The notes under the pieces: model-generated | Seen by the model: the letters and a program-made list of their open reading frames with translations, nothing else | Told to the model about the DNA's origin: nothing | The model's database searches: none | Made by a program: the position numbers and the translations under genes | Part shown: positions 25,346 to 33,633 of the stretch, one piece after another | How positions within the stretch are numbered: position 1 is the stretch's first letter | How the letters are laid out: each line of letters begins with the position of its first letter | Assembly (NCBI RefSeq): GCF_003628535.1 | Contig: NZ_RBCI01000019.1 | Coordinates: forward strand, 1 to 56,989 | DNA length: 56,989 nucleotides | Reading direction: 5' to 3' | Source of the DNA: Flavisolibacter nicotianae | Lineage (GTDB): Bacteria > Bacteroidota > Bacteroidia > Chitinophagales > Chitinophagaceae

Positions 25346-28060
25346 TTACTTTTTTGGTTTTTCTTTTTTCTTGTAATGGTCCTCCCGCTGCTCGTCCTCG
25401 TCATCCATCTTCGGGCCTTGCTCTATTTTGCGCCAGTCGATGGTGCGGCTGTAGCGATCCATAGCCCTTTGCGGATCAAACACCCGCTTGTCCGGAAAAA
25501 CAAACGTGTACGGTGCGTAATCGGGCTTATCGGTGAAAAAGTCCTGCAAAAGCGTGGCCGTTGCATCATACTGGTTGACGTAATTTACCCCAAGGATGTT
25601 GTAGATCGTTTTCAGGATTGAACCAAAGTTGGCATGTGTGTGACTGGTGTAACCACGCTTCACATAAGGTCCTGCCATCATCAGCACGCTGCGGTGTGCA
25701 TCTACATGGTCCACGCCACCCTGCGGATCATCTTCAGTAATGATCACCAGCATGTTTTTCCAATAGGGTGTACGGGAAAGAAAATGCAGAATGCGACCAA
25801 TGGCCAGATCATTGTCGGCCATGTAGGACTGCAGATAGGGATAGCCGTGCTCCGGTCTTGGTTTGGCACCATGATCGTTTGGAACCTGCATGGTCAGCAG
25901 TCGCGGCATTTTCTGCTTTCCTTTCAACCATAGGCGGGTAAATTCCCGTTCGAACTGCTCCATGCGGAACTGGTCGGGAATGTTGGTGTTGAAGCCGGCA
26001 TAATCGTGGCTGGTGCGTAGAAACAAAGCCTTTTGCATGGGCACCATCACACCATGCGCCGCACCAGTGGCGGTGTCCTGCCATTCTTCCCGCACATGCG
26101 CCGTTTCGTTGGCCTCGCCGAAATTGTAAAAGGAAACGCCGCTTCGTTCCAAGGCTTCCCAGAGGCCACCTATCTCCGCATAATCTTCCGGGTCTATGCT
26201 GCCTGTGGAACCAGGGAAACGACGGCCTGGTGCTTTGGAAAAAACCTTTGCAGTTTTGCTTACGCTGGAATTGGTTTCCACCCATTCGTTGGGGACCACA
26301 CCCATCATCCAGTGGTGCCCGTGAATAGACGCATCGCTGTCGCAATAAAAATTATCCGAGAACGAAAACTCCTTTGCCGCCTTGGCGTGATTGGGCATCA
26401 CATCGGCATGCAGCACAGTATCCATCTTTGAAAAAACATTCACGTTGACGCCAAAGCGGGCCAAAGTAAGATCGCCTTTGCCGGTAGGCATCTGCCCGAG
26501 CACCTCATCGTAAGTGCGGTTTTCCTTCGTGATGTAAACAATGTATTTGATAGGGCTTTGATACGATTTTGGCAGTGGAGGCAGCGGATTGATTTTGTTC
26601 ACTGCAACGGTAGCCGGTTGAAACGTATTTTGCAATGTTTGCCTCGTGTACGCCGTCAGTTGGGAAGCATCGGGCATGCTGATTTTTTGAAACGTGCCGA
26701 GTTGAATGTCGCCAATGTAGGTGCCCTGCACTGGAACTGTAAAATCTTTTCCGCCATTCGGCCCGGCGCCATGTCCACGGCAACTGATCACGTAGAGCTC
26801 TTTTTCATCGGCGGATAATTTCACCCTTGCCGGACCCCAGCCAGTTGGGACCAATCCCTTGGTGGTTCCTTTCTCCACATCCACCACCGCAACGGCATTA
26901 AAACCAAGTAAAGCCACATACAAGGTTTTTTCGTCTTTACTCAGTGTTAAGCCAAAAGGCAAGAGACCACGGTAGTGATCAATTCGTGCATCCACTTTGA
27001 TGGGAATTTGGCGAACAATCCTGTGTGTACGATAATCTATTACTGAAATATTATCGTTGGTCGCATTGGTTACATAAGCATATCTGTCACCTACGGCAAT
27101 CGAGTTGGGACTGGCGCCACCCACCACTTCGGCATCTTCCACCATCTCGCCGATCTGGTAACCGGTTTTGAATTTGTCCATCACTTTGTTGGTTGCCAGC
27201 TCAATGGTAAACACACTCATCGCTTCCGGCGAATTCGGTGAACCCACGCCGGGAATTTTCCGTCCCTCCACTTCCGTTCCTTCAATGGATTCTTTGGAAT
27301 TGTTCGCATACGGATGATGGGAGATTAGCAGCGAATCATAATTCTTTTCATTAGCACCTTCGATCAGCGGATAGGCATACATGCCCACATTGGCAACAAA
27401 AGCCAGCTTTTTGTCTGGGCTTAACGTGAGACCAAAAGGCTGGCGACCGACAGGAATAGAAGCCGTGATTTTTTTAGAACTCAAATCAATACGCACCACG
27501 CGAAAATTGCCACGATCCAACACCAGCAACTCATTGTTGCTGTCGTTGTACAAAAGATCGGAGGTGAAGCTGTCATCAAAGATTGTGTTGCCCACTCTCC
27601 CATTTAAGGAAATGGAATCCAGCCGCACCATGCGTTCAATGTCGTAAAGGAGAACCGCACCGTTGTCGCCGCCGCTGAGGAAAACCGTTTTATTGTCTTT
27701 GAACGCCACGCCAAGAAACGAACCGTTGGAAAAAGGTGAAGCAAAGGTTTTATCATAGCTCGGTACACGAACGGTTTGCAGGCTGGCGAGATCAATCACT
27801 GTAAAAACGCCATTGTGAAGGGTGATGGCTTTTTTTCCATCCGGTGAGATGGACATACCAAAGGGATCGTGTGTGATCGTGATGGTTTGTCCGGCCGGTG
27901 TTACATAACGGCCACTGGGCAATACAGAAGTACCGTTGCGATCAATGTGCGTGTATTCAGCGATTCCCGGCACCTGCAAGGTCGTGATGGTTTTCGGGGC
28001 TGTTTGTGCGGCTGCCTGCAGCAGGGAAAGAGAAAGGGGTAAAGCAAAAAAAAGTCGCAT
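25346..28060 (-). CDS. YncE-like beta-propeller fused to an alkaline-phosphatase-family domain
   Basis: I take the start at 28060 (MRLFFALPLSLSLLQAAAQ); a frame opens 5 codons earlier. The product has 904 residues. About residues 25-490 form a YncE-like propeller with repeated strand pairs (LSPDKKLAFVAN; SVIDYRTHRIVRQI; LSKDEKTLYVALLG). The C-terminal half is a PF04185-type phosphoesterase: IKYIVYITKENRTYDEVLGQ, HADVMPNHAKAAKEFSFSDN, HGHHWMMG, MADNDLAIGR and ITEDDPQGGVDHVDAHR. All the expected metal-site residues are kept, unlike in the 20080 paralogue. It is exported to the periplasm or surface. It sits directly downstream of the phosphonate FAD oxidoreductase, so it probably releases phosphate or a phosphonate unit for import. 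Confidence 0.92.
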   Translation of the reverse strand: MRLFFALPLSLSLLQAAAQTAPKTITTLQVPGIAEYTHIDRNGTSVLPSGRYVTPAGQTITITHDPFGMSISPDGKKAITLHNGVFTVIDLASLQTVRVPSYDKTFASPFSNGSFLGVAFKDNKTVFLSGGDNGAVLLYDIERMVRLDSISLNGRVGNTIFDDSFTSDLLYNDSNNELLVLDRGNFRVVRIDLSSKKITASIPVGRQPFGLTLSPDKKLAFVANVGMYAYPLIEGANEKNYDSLLISHHPYANNSKESIEGTEVEGRKIPGVGSPNSPEAMSVFTIELATNKVMDKFKTGYQIGEMVEDAEVVGGASPNSIAVGDRYAYVTNATNDNISVIDYRTHRIVRQIPIKVDARIDHYRGLLPFGLTLSKDEKTLYVALLGFNAVAVVDVEKGTTKGLVPTGWGPARVKLSADEKELYVISCRGHGAGPNGGKDFTVPVQGTYIGDIQLGTFQKISMPDASQLTAYTRQTLQNTFQPATVAVNKINPLPPLPKSYQSPIKYIVYITKENRTYDEVLGQMPTGKGDLTLARFGVNVNVFSKMDTVLHADVMPNHAKAAKEFSFSDNFYCDSDASIHGHHWMMGVVPNEWVETNSSVSKTAKVFSKAPGRRFPGSTGSIDPEDYAEIGGLWEALERSGVSFYNFGEANETAHVREEWQDTATGAAHGVMVPMQKALFLRTSHDYAGFNTNIPDQFRMEQFEREFTRLWLKGKQKMPRLLTMQVPNDHGAKPRPEHGYPYLQSYMADNDLAIGRILHFLSRTPYWKNMLVIITEDDPQGGVDHVDAHRSVLMMAGPYVKRGYTSHTHANFGSILKTIYNILGVNYVNQYDATATLLQDFFTDKPDYAPYTFVFPDKRVFDPQRAMDRYSRTIDWRKIEQGPKMDDEDEQREDHYKKKEKPKK

Positions 28061-28099
28061 TAGAAAAGAATACAAAAAAAAGTTTAAAATAAATGATGG

Positions 28100-29242
28100 C
28101 TAAACCGCGATTGACGGACCGGTCATTTGCTGCACCACTTCTTCGGCTAGTCCAAAGGACAGCGTCATACCGGCGCCACTCAAGCCGTTGATGATGGTCA
28201 CGCCTTCTTCGGGTTGATGAATAAATTCGGTAGCGCCATCAGTGCTTTTTGGATAAATGCCGTTCCAGGTTTGCAAAATTTGCCAGTCCTTGAAGCGGGC
28301 AAATGTTTTCAAATAATCGAGGATCATCCGGTTGATGAACTCTTTGTCAAAGGGATCGTGCACCAGGCCGTATTCGTGGCTGTCGCCAACCGTCAGTTCG
28401 CCTTCGCCATTCTGCGACACCATTACGTGAATGCCCCACTTTCCGTAGTCAGGCATCGTTTGCTGGTAGTGTTGTTTCAACTGCGGCAACGTGGGGGCTA
28501 CTTCAAACCCCTTGTAATGCGTCAGCGACAGTCCGCCGCAAAGCGAAGGACCAATGCGCCAGCCGTTGGGTTGCGCCATCAGGCGCATCATCTGCAGTTT
28601 GCATTTGGTGATGGCACTTGCGGTAAAAACTTCAGGATACAAAGTTTCAAAGTCGGCGCCGCTGCAAACATAAATTACATCTGCCTCCCACCTTCTTTTT
28701 CCGGAGGAAACAACCGGGTATTCTATGTTCGTAATGGCGGTGTTGAAATGGAACTGAACACCAAATTTCTGTTGCAAGTAAGCCGGAAGTTTTTCAATGG
28801 CCACGCGGGATTCTACAATCATTTCATCGGCGCACCACAAAGCGCCCAGCAAACCGTCCGTATTGACAGCTTCGCTTTGGCTGGTTGCCTCCGCAGCGGT
28901 TAACAATTTTACGGGGCGGTGCTTGCTGGCCTCAGCAAACTCCTGCAGCACCAGCCATTCCAACGGGTGATAAGCCAGGTGAAAGCTACCCGTCTCGCTG
29001 TACCACAACCCGGCTTCGGTGCAAACCTGTTTCCAAACGGCTTTGCTGCGCAGGGCTCTTTCGTATAATCCACCATCCGGCTGACCAATGGGCCACAACA
29101 TCCCGAAGTTGCGGATGGACGCACCAATGGCTTTTTCGTTGCGTTCAAAAACGGCCACAGCATAACCCCTTTCCGCAAGGCTTTTGGCCGTTGCCAGTCC
29201 GACAATACCTGCACCAATCACAATGGCTTTTTCACGCTGCAT
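28100..29242 (-). CDS. FAD-dependent oxidoreductase of phosphonate operons (TIGR03364 type)
   Basis: A 380-residue DAO-fold flavoprotein. AIVIGAGIVGLATAKSLAER (residues 6-25) is the Rossmann FAD site, and SIRNFGMLWPIGQPDGG (42-58) is a signature of the TIGR03364 group found in phosphonate gene clusters. GLSGAGMTLSFGLAEEV near the C-terminus closes the FAD site. There is no signal peptide. Members of this group have been linked to oxidative deamination of aminophosphonates; I recall such work but cannot cite it. The gene overlaps the transporter gene by 11 bp. With no aminotransferase (PhnW) in the cluster, it may supply phosphonoacetaldehyde to the PhnX-like enzyme, an inference. Confidence 0.88.
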   Translation of the reverse strand: MQREKAIVIGAGIVGLATAKSLAERGYAVAVFERNEKAIGASIRNFGMLWPIGQPDGGLYERALRSKAVWKQVCTEAGLWYSETGSFHLAYHPLEWLVLQEFAEASKHRPVKLLTAAEATSQSEAVNTDGLLGALWCADEMIVESRVAIEKLPAYLQQKFGVQFHFNTAITNIEYPVVSSGKRRWEADVIYVCSGADFETLYPEVFTASAITKCKLQMMRLMAQPNGWRIGPSLCGGLSLTHYKGFEVAPTLPQLKQHYQQTMPDYGKWGIHVMVSQNGEGELTVGDSHEYGLVHDPFDKEFINRMILDYLKTFARFKDWQILQTWNGIYPKSTDGATEFIHQPEEGVTIINGLSGAGMTLSFGLAEEVVQQMTGPSIAV

Positions 29243-30539
29243 AAACTTCTTTTATTGGCAAAGATGAAGAATGAAATTTTCGTTTATAGTAAATCGAAGC
29301 AACAACTGTCCCAACCATTCCGACAGATGAAACCAGAAAAACCGCACCGACGAAAAATGTAGTCCAGGATAATTGCAATCCGAGAAATTCTTTTAAGAAC
29401 AACACAAGGACACTTCCCAAATACCCGAACGAATCAGCGATGTACATCATAAAGCCCACGTTGCCGGTCACTCTGTAGGAAGCGATCATCCGCTCGAAAT
29501 ACAGGGCATTGAAGGGCACGTAACTCAGATACAAACCCGTTCCGATGAGTGTCATCCACGCAACAGCACCAATGTCTTGCCGGGTAAATAAAACGGTAGC
29601 AATGAGCGCCAGCGCATAACCGGCCATGATGATATAATGATTGATCAAAAAGGCTTTGAAATTATCTTTCACCAGGATCAGGAGCCCCATACAAAACAGC
29701 ACGATCAGCGAAACCGGGATCTCCGTTTTGGTGAAGATGGAAGGCTGGCTGCTGTAGCCCAACTCTGTCCAGAGTTCATTGGCAAAATTGTCCCGGAAAT
29801 CACGCAGGATGGTTAAGAGAACATAGGTAAAAACAATCACGATAATCCCCGGCAGAAAGATGGACACAAACTGTTTTCGCTCATGCCCCGTCATTGGTTT
29901 TCGGACACTACGCAGGCGTACGTCTTCTTCGGTCGGTGGCGGCACATGATGCAGCAGCCAGGCAAACAAGATCATGGGCAACACAAACAGGCCTCCTGTA
30001 AAAAAAGGCATCCACATTTCGCTGACACCCCTGTTCACCACCAGGGACTTGCCCAGGCTTTTCACCACACCGGACGAAAAGATAAAACTCACCGACAGCA
30101 CGGCGCCCATCAGTTCCGTGGTCTTTCTTCCTTCAAGATAACTGAACACCAGTCCCCATACCATGCCCAGTGGAAAGCCGTTGATAAAAAGAAAGAGTAT
30201 GTTGTATGGCGACGGCGTCAGGGCAAAAAACAGAAGGGCAATCCAGGCAATCAAAATCAGGAGCACAATGGTGGCGGCACGGTTGGCGCCTTTCATCGCA
30301 GAGATGAAACGGATCCCGTAAAATTTGCTCAGCATGTAGCCAATCACCTGGGCCGTGACCAGCCAGACCTTGTAATCAATGTGCAAAAAATACTGCCCCT
30401 GGAAACCCGCTGCCGTAAACGGCTTGCGAAAGGCATACATGCAGAAATAGGTGGCAAACGAACACACCGCCGCATACACCGTGATCAGCCATTGCGGCAT
30501 CCCGGACAGGCGTTGATGAAAGGAAGGAAGAAAAAACAT
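29232..30539 (-). CDS. DUF5690/MFS-type inner-membrane transporter
   Basis: I take the start at 30539 (MFFLPSFHQRLSGMPQWLIT), 4 bp after the PhnX-like stop; the frame runs 33 codons further up, inside that gene. The product has about 435 residues and roughly 12 membrane helices. FATYFCMYAFRKPFTAAGF is the mark of the DUF5690 family, a branch related to the organophosphate:phosphate antiporters of the MFS (GlpT/UhpT-like). The place in the operon suggests uptake of a phosphonate across the inner membrane. The 3' end overlaps the oxidoreductase gene, so translation is coupled. Confidence 0.88.
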   Translation of the reverse strand: MFFLPSFHQRLSGMPQWLITVYAAVCSFATYFCMYAFRKPFTAAGFQGQYFLHIDYKVWLVTAQVIGYMLSKFYGIRFISAMKGANRAATIVLLILIAWIALLFFALTPSPYNILFLFINGFPLGMVWGLVFSYLEGRKTTELMGAVLSVSFIFSSGVVKSLGKSLVVNRGVSEMWMPFFTGGLFVLPMILFAWLLHHVPPPTEEDVRLRSVRKPMTGHERKQFVSIFLPGIIVIVFTYVLLTILRDFRDNFANELWTELGYSSQPSIFTKTEIPVSLIVLFCMGLLILVKDNFKAFLINHYIIMAGYALALIATVLFTRQDIGAVAWMTLIGTGLYLSYVPFNALYFERMIASYRVTGNVGFMMYIADSFGYLGSVLVLFLKEFLGLQLSWTTFFVGAVFLVSSVGMVGTVVASIYYKRKFHSSSLPIKEVYAA

Positions 30540-30543
30540 CGGT

Positions 30544-31242
30544 TCAGGAATGGTTGTCGACAATCCGGAGCAACTCAGATAGATCATCAATGATAAAAGA
30601 AGGTTCGTAGGGTTCGAGTTCTTCTCTTTTAAAAGCACCGGTTGTCACACCAATGGAATACAGGCAATCGGCATTCTTTCCTTCATTCACATCCACCTCA
30701 GTGTCGCCAACCTTCACCACTTTTTTCGGTTCAATGATCCCGGCTTTTTGCATCATGTTGCGGATCATGAAAGGATGCGGCCGGCCGGCTTCAACTTCGT
30801 TGCTCGAGACCACATAATCCACCAGGCCTTTTTTCACCCAGCCTAATCTTTCTACTATGACTTCCGTAATTTCTTTGGAAAAGCCGGTGTTCAATCCCAC
30901 TTTAATGTTGCGTTCCTTCAACGAATGAAAAACGTTTTCGGCATGCGGCAGGGACTGCAGGTCTTTGGTGGTTTGATAGTATTCCACCATCGACTCCAGG
31001 AAGCGCTGGTGAATCGTGTTGACAAATTCATCCGTGATCCTAACCTTATCCCCCTCGTACACTTCCAGCATTTTTTTGATAGCTTCTGTTTTCTTGTACC
31101 CCATCAGCGGGTTGATCTGCTCCAGCGGAATATGATAGCCAAATTCCCGCAGGGCTGTTTGAAAAGCAAGGGCAATAGCACCGGTGTCTTTCACGGTGGT
31201 GCCAGCAATATCAAATACGATAAGTTCTATGGTTGGTTGCAT
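30544..31242 (-). CDS. PhnX-like phosphonatase (HAD superfamily)
   Basis: A 232-residue HAD enzyme. Motif I reads FDIAGTTV with Asp11 as nucleophile and Ala13 at the +2 position, as in phosphonoacetaldehyde hydrolase and unlike ordinary HAD phosphatases, which have Asp there. The cap segment LMGYKKTEAIKKML offers Lys50/Lys51 at the place of the Schiff-base Lys of PhnX. GLNTGFSK (motif II), GRPHPFMI and VGDTEVDV (motif IV) complete the site. It matches the phosphonatase-like group (TIGR03351) more closely than classical PhnX. Expected reaction: phosphonoacetaldehyde or an analogue to an aldehyde and phosphate. The gene starts directly after the HD gene stop (TAA-ATG). Confidence 0.88.
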   Translation of the reverse strand: MQPTIELIVFDIAGTTVKDTGAIALAFQTALREFGYHIPLEQINPLMGYKKTEAIKKMLEVYEGDKVRITDEFVNTIHQRFLESMVEYYQTTKDLQSLPHAENVFHSLKERNIKVGLNTGFSKEITEVIVERLGWVKKGLVDYVVSSNEVEAGRPHPFMIRNMMQKAGIIEPKKVVKVGDTEVDVNEGKNADCLYSIGVTTGAFKREELEPYEPSFIIDDLSELLRIVDNHS

Positions 31243-31833
31243 TTAATTTGTTGAATTGGCTAAGTATTCCTGTATCATGGTGCGGAAAAAAGAAAGAGGC
31301 AAAAGCGTTGCTTTTGTATCCTTGGCGCCCTCATCCCAAAAGCGCACCTTGATGATGTCGTGAAAATAAGGGTGCTGTTGAAACTCTCGCACTTCGTCCG
31401 CTGACATCGGTCCACCCTGCCATTGCAAGGTTTGTACACTGGCCGGTGATAATTTCTTTTGATAGTCCGCATCGGTTGCCACCAGGTAACGCTTGGCCGC
31501 CACATGCTGCTCCACGGCAGCACAAATGCGCTCCGGGAAGCCTCTCTCCCGCAAATAAGCGGCGCCGACACCTTCATGGTTCACCACGCCGTAAGTGCCC
31601 ATGGCTTCGGTGGCCTGTTCGTGTTTGAGAAAGTGCCCAACGTCGTGCAGAAAGGCGCCCAGAATAAGTTCCGTATCGCAGGCATGGTCCATCGCCAGCA
31701 TGGCGCACTGGATCATGTGCGAAGCCTGGGAAACAGGTTCGCCATCGTAGTCTTCGTCGCCATAACGTTCAAACAACCGCATGATCTCGTTGGCGGTTTG
31801 CAGGGCCTTGATAGCGGGTGTCGTTTCGCTCAT
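31243..31833 (-). CDS. PhnZ-like HD-domain mixed-valent diiron oxygenase
   Basis: A 196-residue HD protein of the phosphonate-operon type (TIGR03276). The iron ligands known for PhnZ align with a constant small offset: His39, His63-Asp64 (FLHDVGHFL), His86 (VNHEGVG), His110 (VEQHVAAK) and Asp167 (FWDEGA). The Tyr and Glu that gate the site in PhnZ correspond to Tyr29 and Glu32 (EDYDGEPVSQ). PhnZ cleaves 2-amino-1-hydroxyethylphosphonate to glycine and phosphate. Its usual partner PhnY is not in this window, so the hydroxylated substrate must come from elsewhere or be taken up directly. It is first in the four-gene catabolic unit. Confidence 0.88.
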   Translation of the reverse strand: MSETTPAIKALQTANEIMRLFERYGDEDYDGEPVSQASHMIQCAMLAMDHACDTELILGAFLHDVGHFLKHEQATEAMGTYGVVNHEGVGAAYLRERGFPERICAAVEQHVAAKRYLVATDADYQKKLSPASVQTLQWQGGPMSADEVREFQQHPYFHDIIKVRFWDEGAKDTKATLLPLSFFRTMIQEYLANSTN

Positions 31834-31967
31834 GTATGATTAGATTTTTTGGTTGAGGTGATTATGGATTTCTGTTAAGATAAAGTATGGATTTAAAAAC
31901 GGGACAGTTCTGTTAACGAACGCAGCAAAAAGTTACGTTTACGCAACTCCTTTTTTGAAGCAAAGAA

Positions 31968-31997
31968 AAACCGAAGCCTTCGAAAAAGCCTCGGTTT
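31968..31997 (-). terminator. Intrinsic terminator downstream of the phosphonate-side SusD gene
   Basis: On the minus strand a 10-bp stem (AAACCGAGGC / GCTTCGGTTT, one G-T pair) is followed by TTTTTC. It lies 13 bp after the SusD stop. It separates SusC/SusD from the HD gene, which starts 135 bp further on. Confidence 0.65.
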
Positions 31998-32009
31998 AAG
32001 GACAAGAAA

Positions 32010-33614
32010 TTATTTGATCAGCCACATCACACCGTTGATGCCGTTCGATCCGCCATACTGCGCATCCAGTGTAGCTTTATAGTTGGCGCCATTCTGATTT
32101 TGTTCCGCAGCCGGGTATCCCCAGCGCAACGGAATGATGCCATTGTTACCTACGCCTGTTCCGCCCTGAAAACTCGGCATACTGGTTCTGCGATAGTTGA
32201 AATACGCCTCCCAACCGGAGTTCTGGAAAAAGGCAAGGTATTTCTGTACCAGGATTTGTTGCAAACCAGTTGTACCGCCGGCATATTTGACAGCAGGCTG
32301 GTTGTAATAATCGGTAAAGTTGAAAGTAAACGGATACGGCGCGATGTTGCTCAAGCCACCTGACTTCAGGAAGTAAGCGGTAAAGTTTGATTGGGCTACA
32401 TCAATGCCATAAAAGTTCATTGATTCAACAATGCCTTTTTTATACCATGCTTCCGCATCGCCGGTGATCCAGCCGCGGTTGATGGCTTCGGCCATGTTAA
32501 AGCAAAGCTCCTTGTAACCGATCAGCACATCGGGTTCACCGGTAAAGGTGGAATAATACCGCTTCCGGTTGATGAAGGAAAACAGCCGGGCACTGGCTTC
32601 CGTTTCAATAATGTCAATGGACTGGCCAGTGCTTTCGCCTACGAAAGCACTGAAGTTGGTTGGATTCAGGTTGAGCGAATCAACGATCTTCCACGCCGGT
32701 TCAGCCGTGACAAACACACGGGGATCTTTCAGGTCGGTGAGTGTTTTGATATAGGTCTGCGCCATGCCATAGCGGGAAGACGTCGAACCGAAATTGTTTG
32801 CATGCAAAGCGTATTGGTTATACGTGGGCACATAGGTAAACTTGAAATCATCAGCCTGGCTGGTAAACACCGGGTATTTTGTGGGATTGTTCACGATGGC
32901 CGCAAACTGGCCGGGCACATTCAGGTCGGCGTCACTGGCTTTTTTGCTCAAGGCCATCAGCACCCGTAATTTAAACGAGTTCACGGTTTTTTGCCATTTG
33001 CGCAGATCACCGTTAAAGTAAATGTCCTGCACCGAACCGGCAATGGTGTTGTTACCTTCATTAATCAGGCTGGCAAAATGCGTGTTGGCGGTATCCAAAA
33101 TGTTCAGCACGTACTTGAACACCTCTTTTTGCGGCGTGTACGATGGCGTAGGATTGTTAATGCTCTGCAACGCATCCGTCAGCGGAATGTCCCCCATCAT
33201 GGACGACAGGTTATAGAAATACCAGGCCCTTGTAAACTTGCCAATGGCTTCATAGGGATTGACAGCGGGAAGGCCTCGGGTTGTCGCCTCTTTTTCCATC
33301 TGCACCACGTTTTTCAGGGCAATGTAACTGTCGAATGAGCCGCTCTGCCAGTTGTACTGGTTGTCGCCATAGTAGCCATACGCACCAAGGAAATATTGGT
33401 TGTATTTGTGCACGTTGTCCCAAGAATTGATGCCGCCCAGCGCCCCTTCTTTGCCGGTGCCGGAAATGTCTTTCAGCACCGCACCGAGGATCAGGTCGGG
33501 TGTTACCGTCGTAGCTTTGTTTGGATCGTGTTGCAGGTCGTTGATCTCTTTGTTGCAGGAGGTAAACACGGCGGCTGCCAGTCCTGCGAGAAATATATTT
33601 TTCAGAAGTTTCAT
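32010..33614 (-). CDS. SusD/RagB-family lipoprotein (SusD-like_2 type)
   Basis: I take the start at 33614 (MKLLKNIFLAGLAAAVFTSC, lipidated Cys20); the frame extends 10 codons upstream without a signal. The product has 534 residues. ASLSTRYG-like and DFxYNLS-like TPR segments (FTRAWYFYNLSSMMGDIPLT) and the C-terminal NYRRTSMP region are typical of SusD-like_2 nutrient-binding lipoproteins. It would cap its SusC barrel on the cell surface. No glycosidase is in the cluster, and the next genes break C-P bonds, so the ligand is more likely a phosphonate-bearing or other phosphorus compound than a glycan. Confidence 0.92.
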   Translation of the reverse strand: MKLLKNIFLAGLAAAVFTSCNKEINDLQHDPNKATTVTPDLILGAVLKDISGTGKEGALGGINSWDNVHKYNQYFLGAYGYYGDNQYNWQSGSFDSYIALKNVVQMEKEATTRGLPAVNPYEAIGKFTRAWYFYNLSSMMGDIPLTDALQSINNPTPSYTPQKEVFKYVLNILDTANTHFASLINEGNNTIAGSVQDIYFNGDLRKWQKTVNSFKLRVLMALSKKASDADLNVPGQFAAIVNNPTKYPVFTSQADDFKFTYVPTYNQYALHANNFGSTSSRYGMAQTYIKTLTDLKDPRVFVTAEPAWKIVDSLNLNPTNFSAFVGESTGQSIDIIETEASARLFSFINRKRYYSTFTGEPDVLIGYKELCFNMAEAINRGWITGDAEAWYKKGIVESMNFYGIDVAQSNFTAYFLKSGGLSNIAPYPFTFNFTDYYNQPAVKYAGGTTGLQQILVQKYLAFFQNSGWEAYFNYRRTSMPSFQGGTGVGNNGIIPLRWGYPAAEQNQNGANYKATLDAQYGGSNGINGVMWLIK

Positions 33615-33633
33615 TTTTCTTTTCTTTTTAAAA

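Noticed and set aside
31834-32009. Pho-like array upstream of the HD-oxygenase gene
   Set aside because: TAACA, TAACT and TAAAC words occur but not on an 11-bp period, and there is no -7 box at 9 bp. The unit may depend on readthrough from SusCD or on another promoter.
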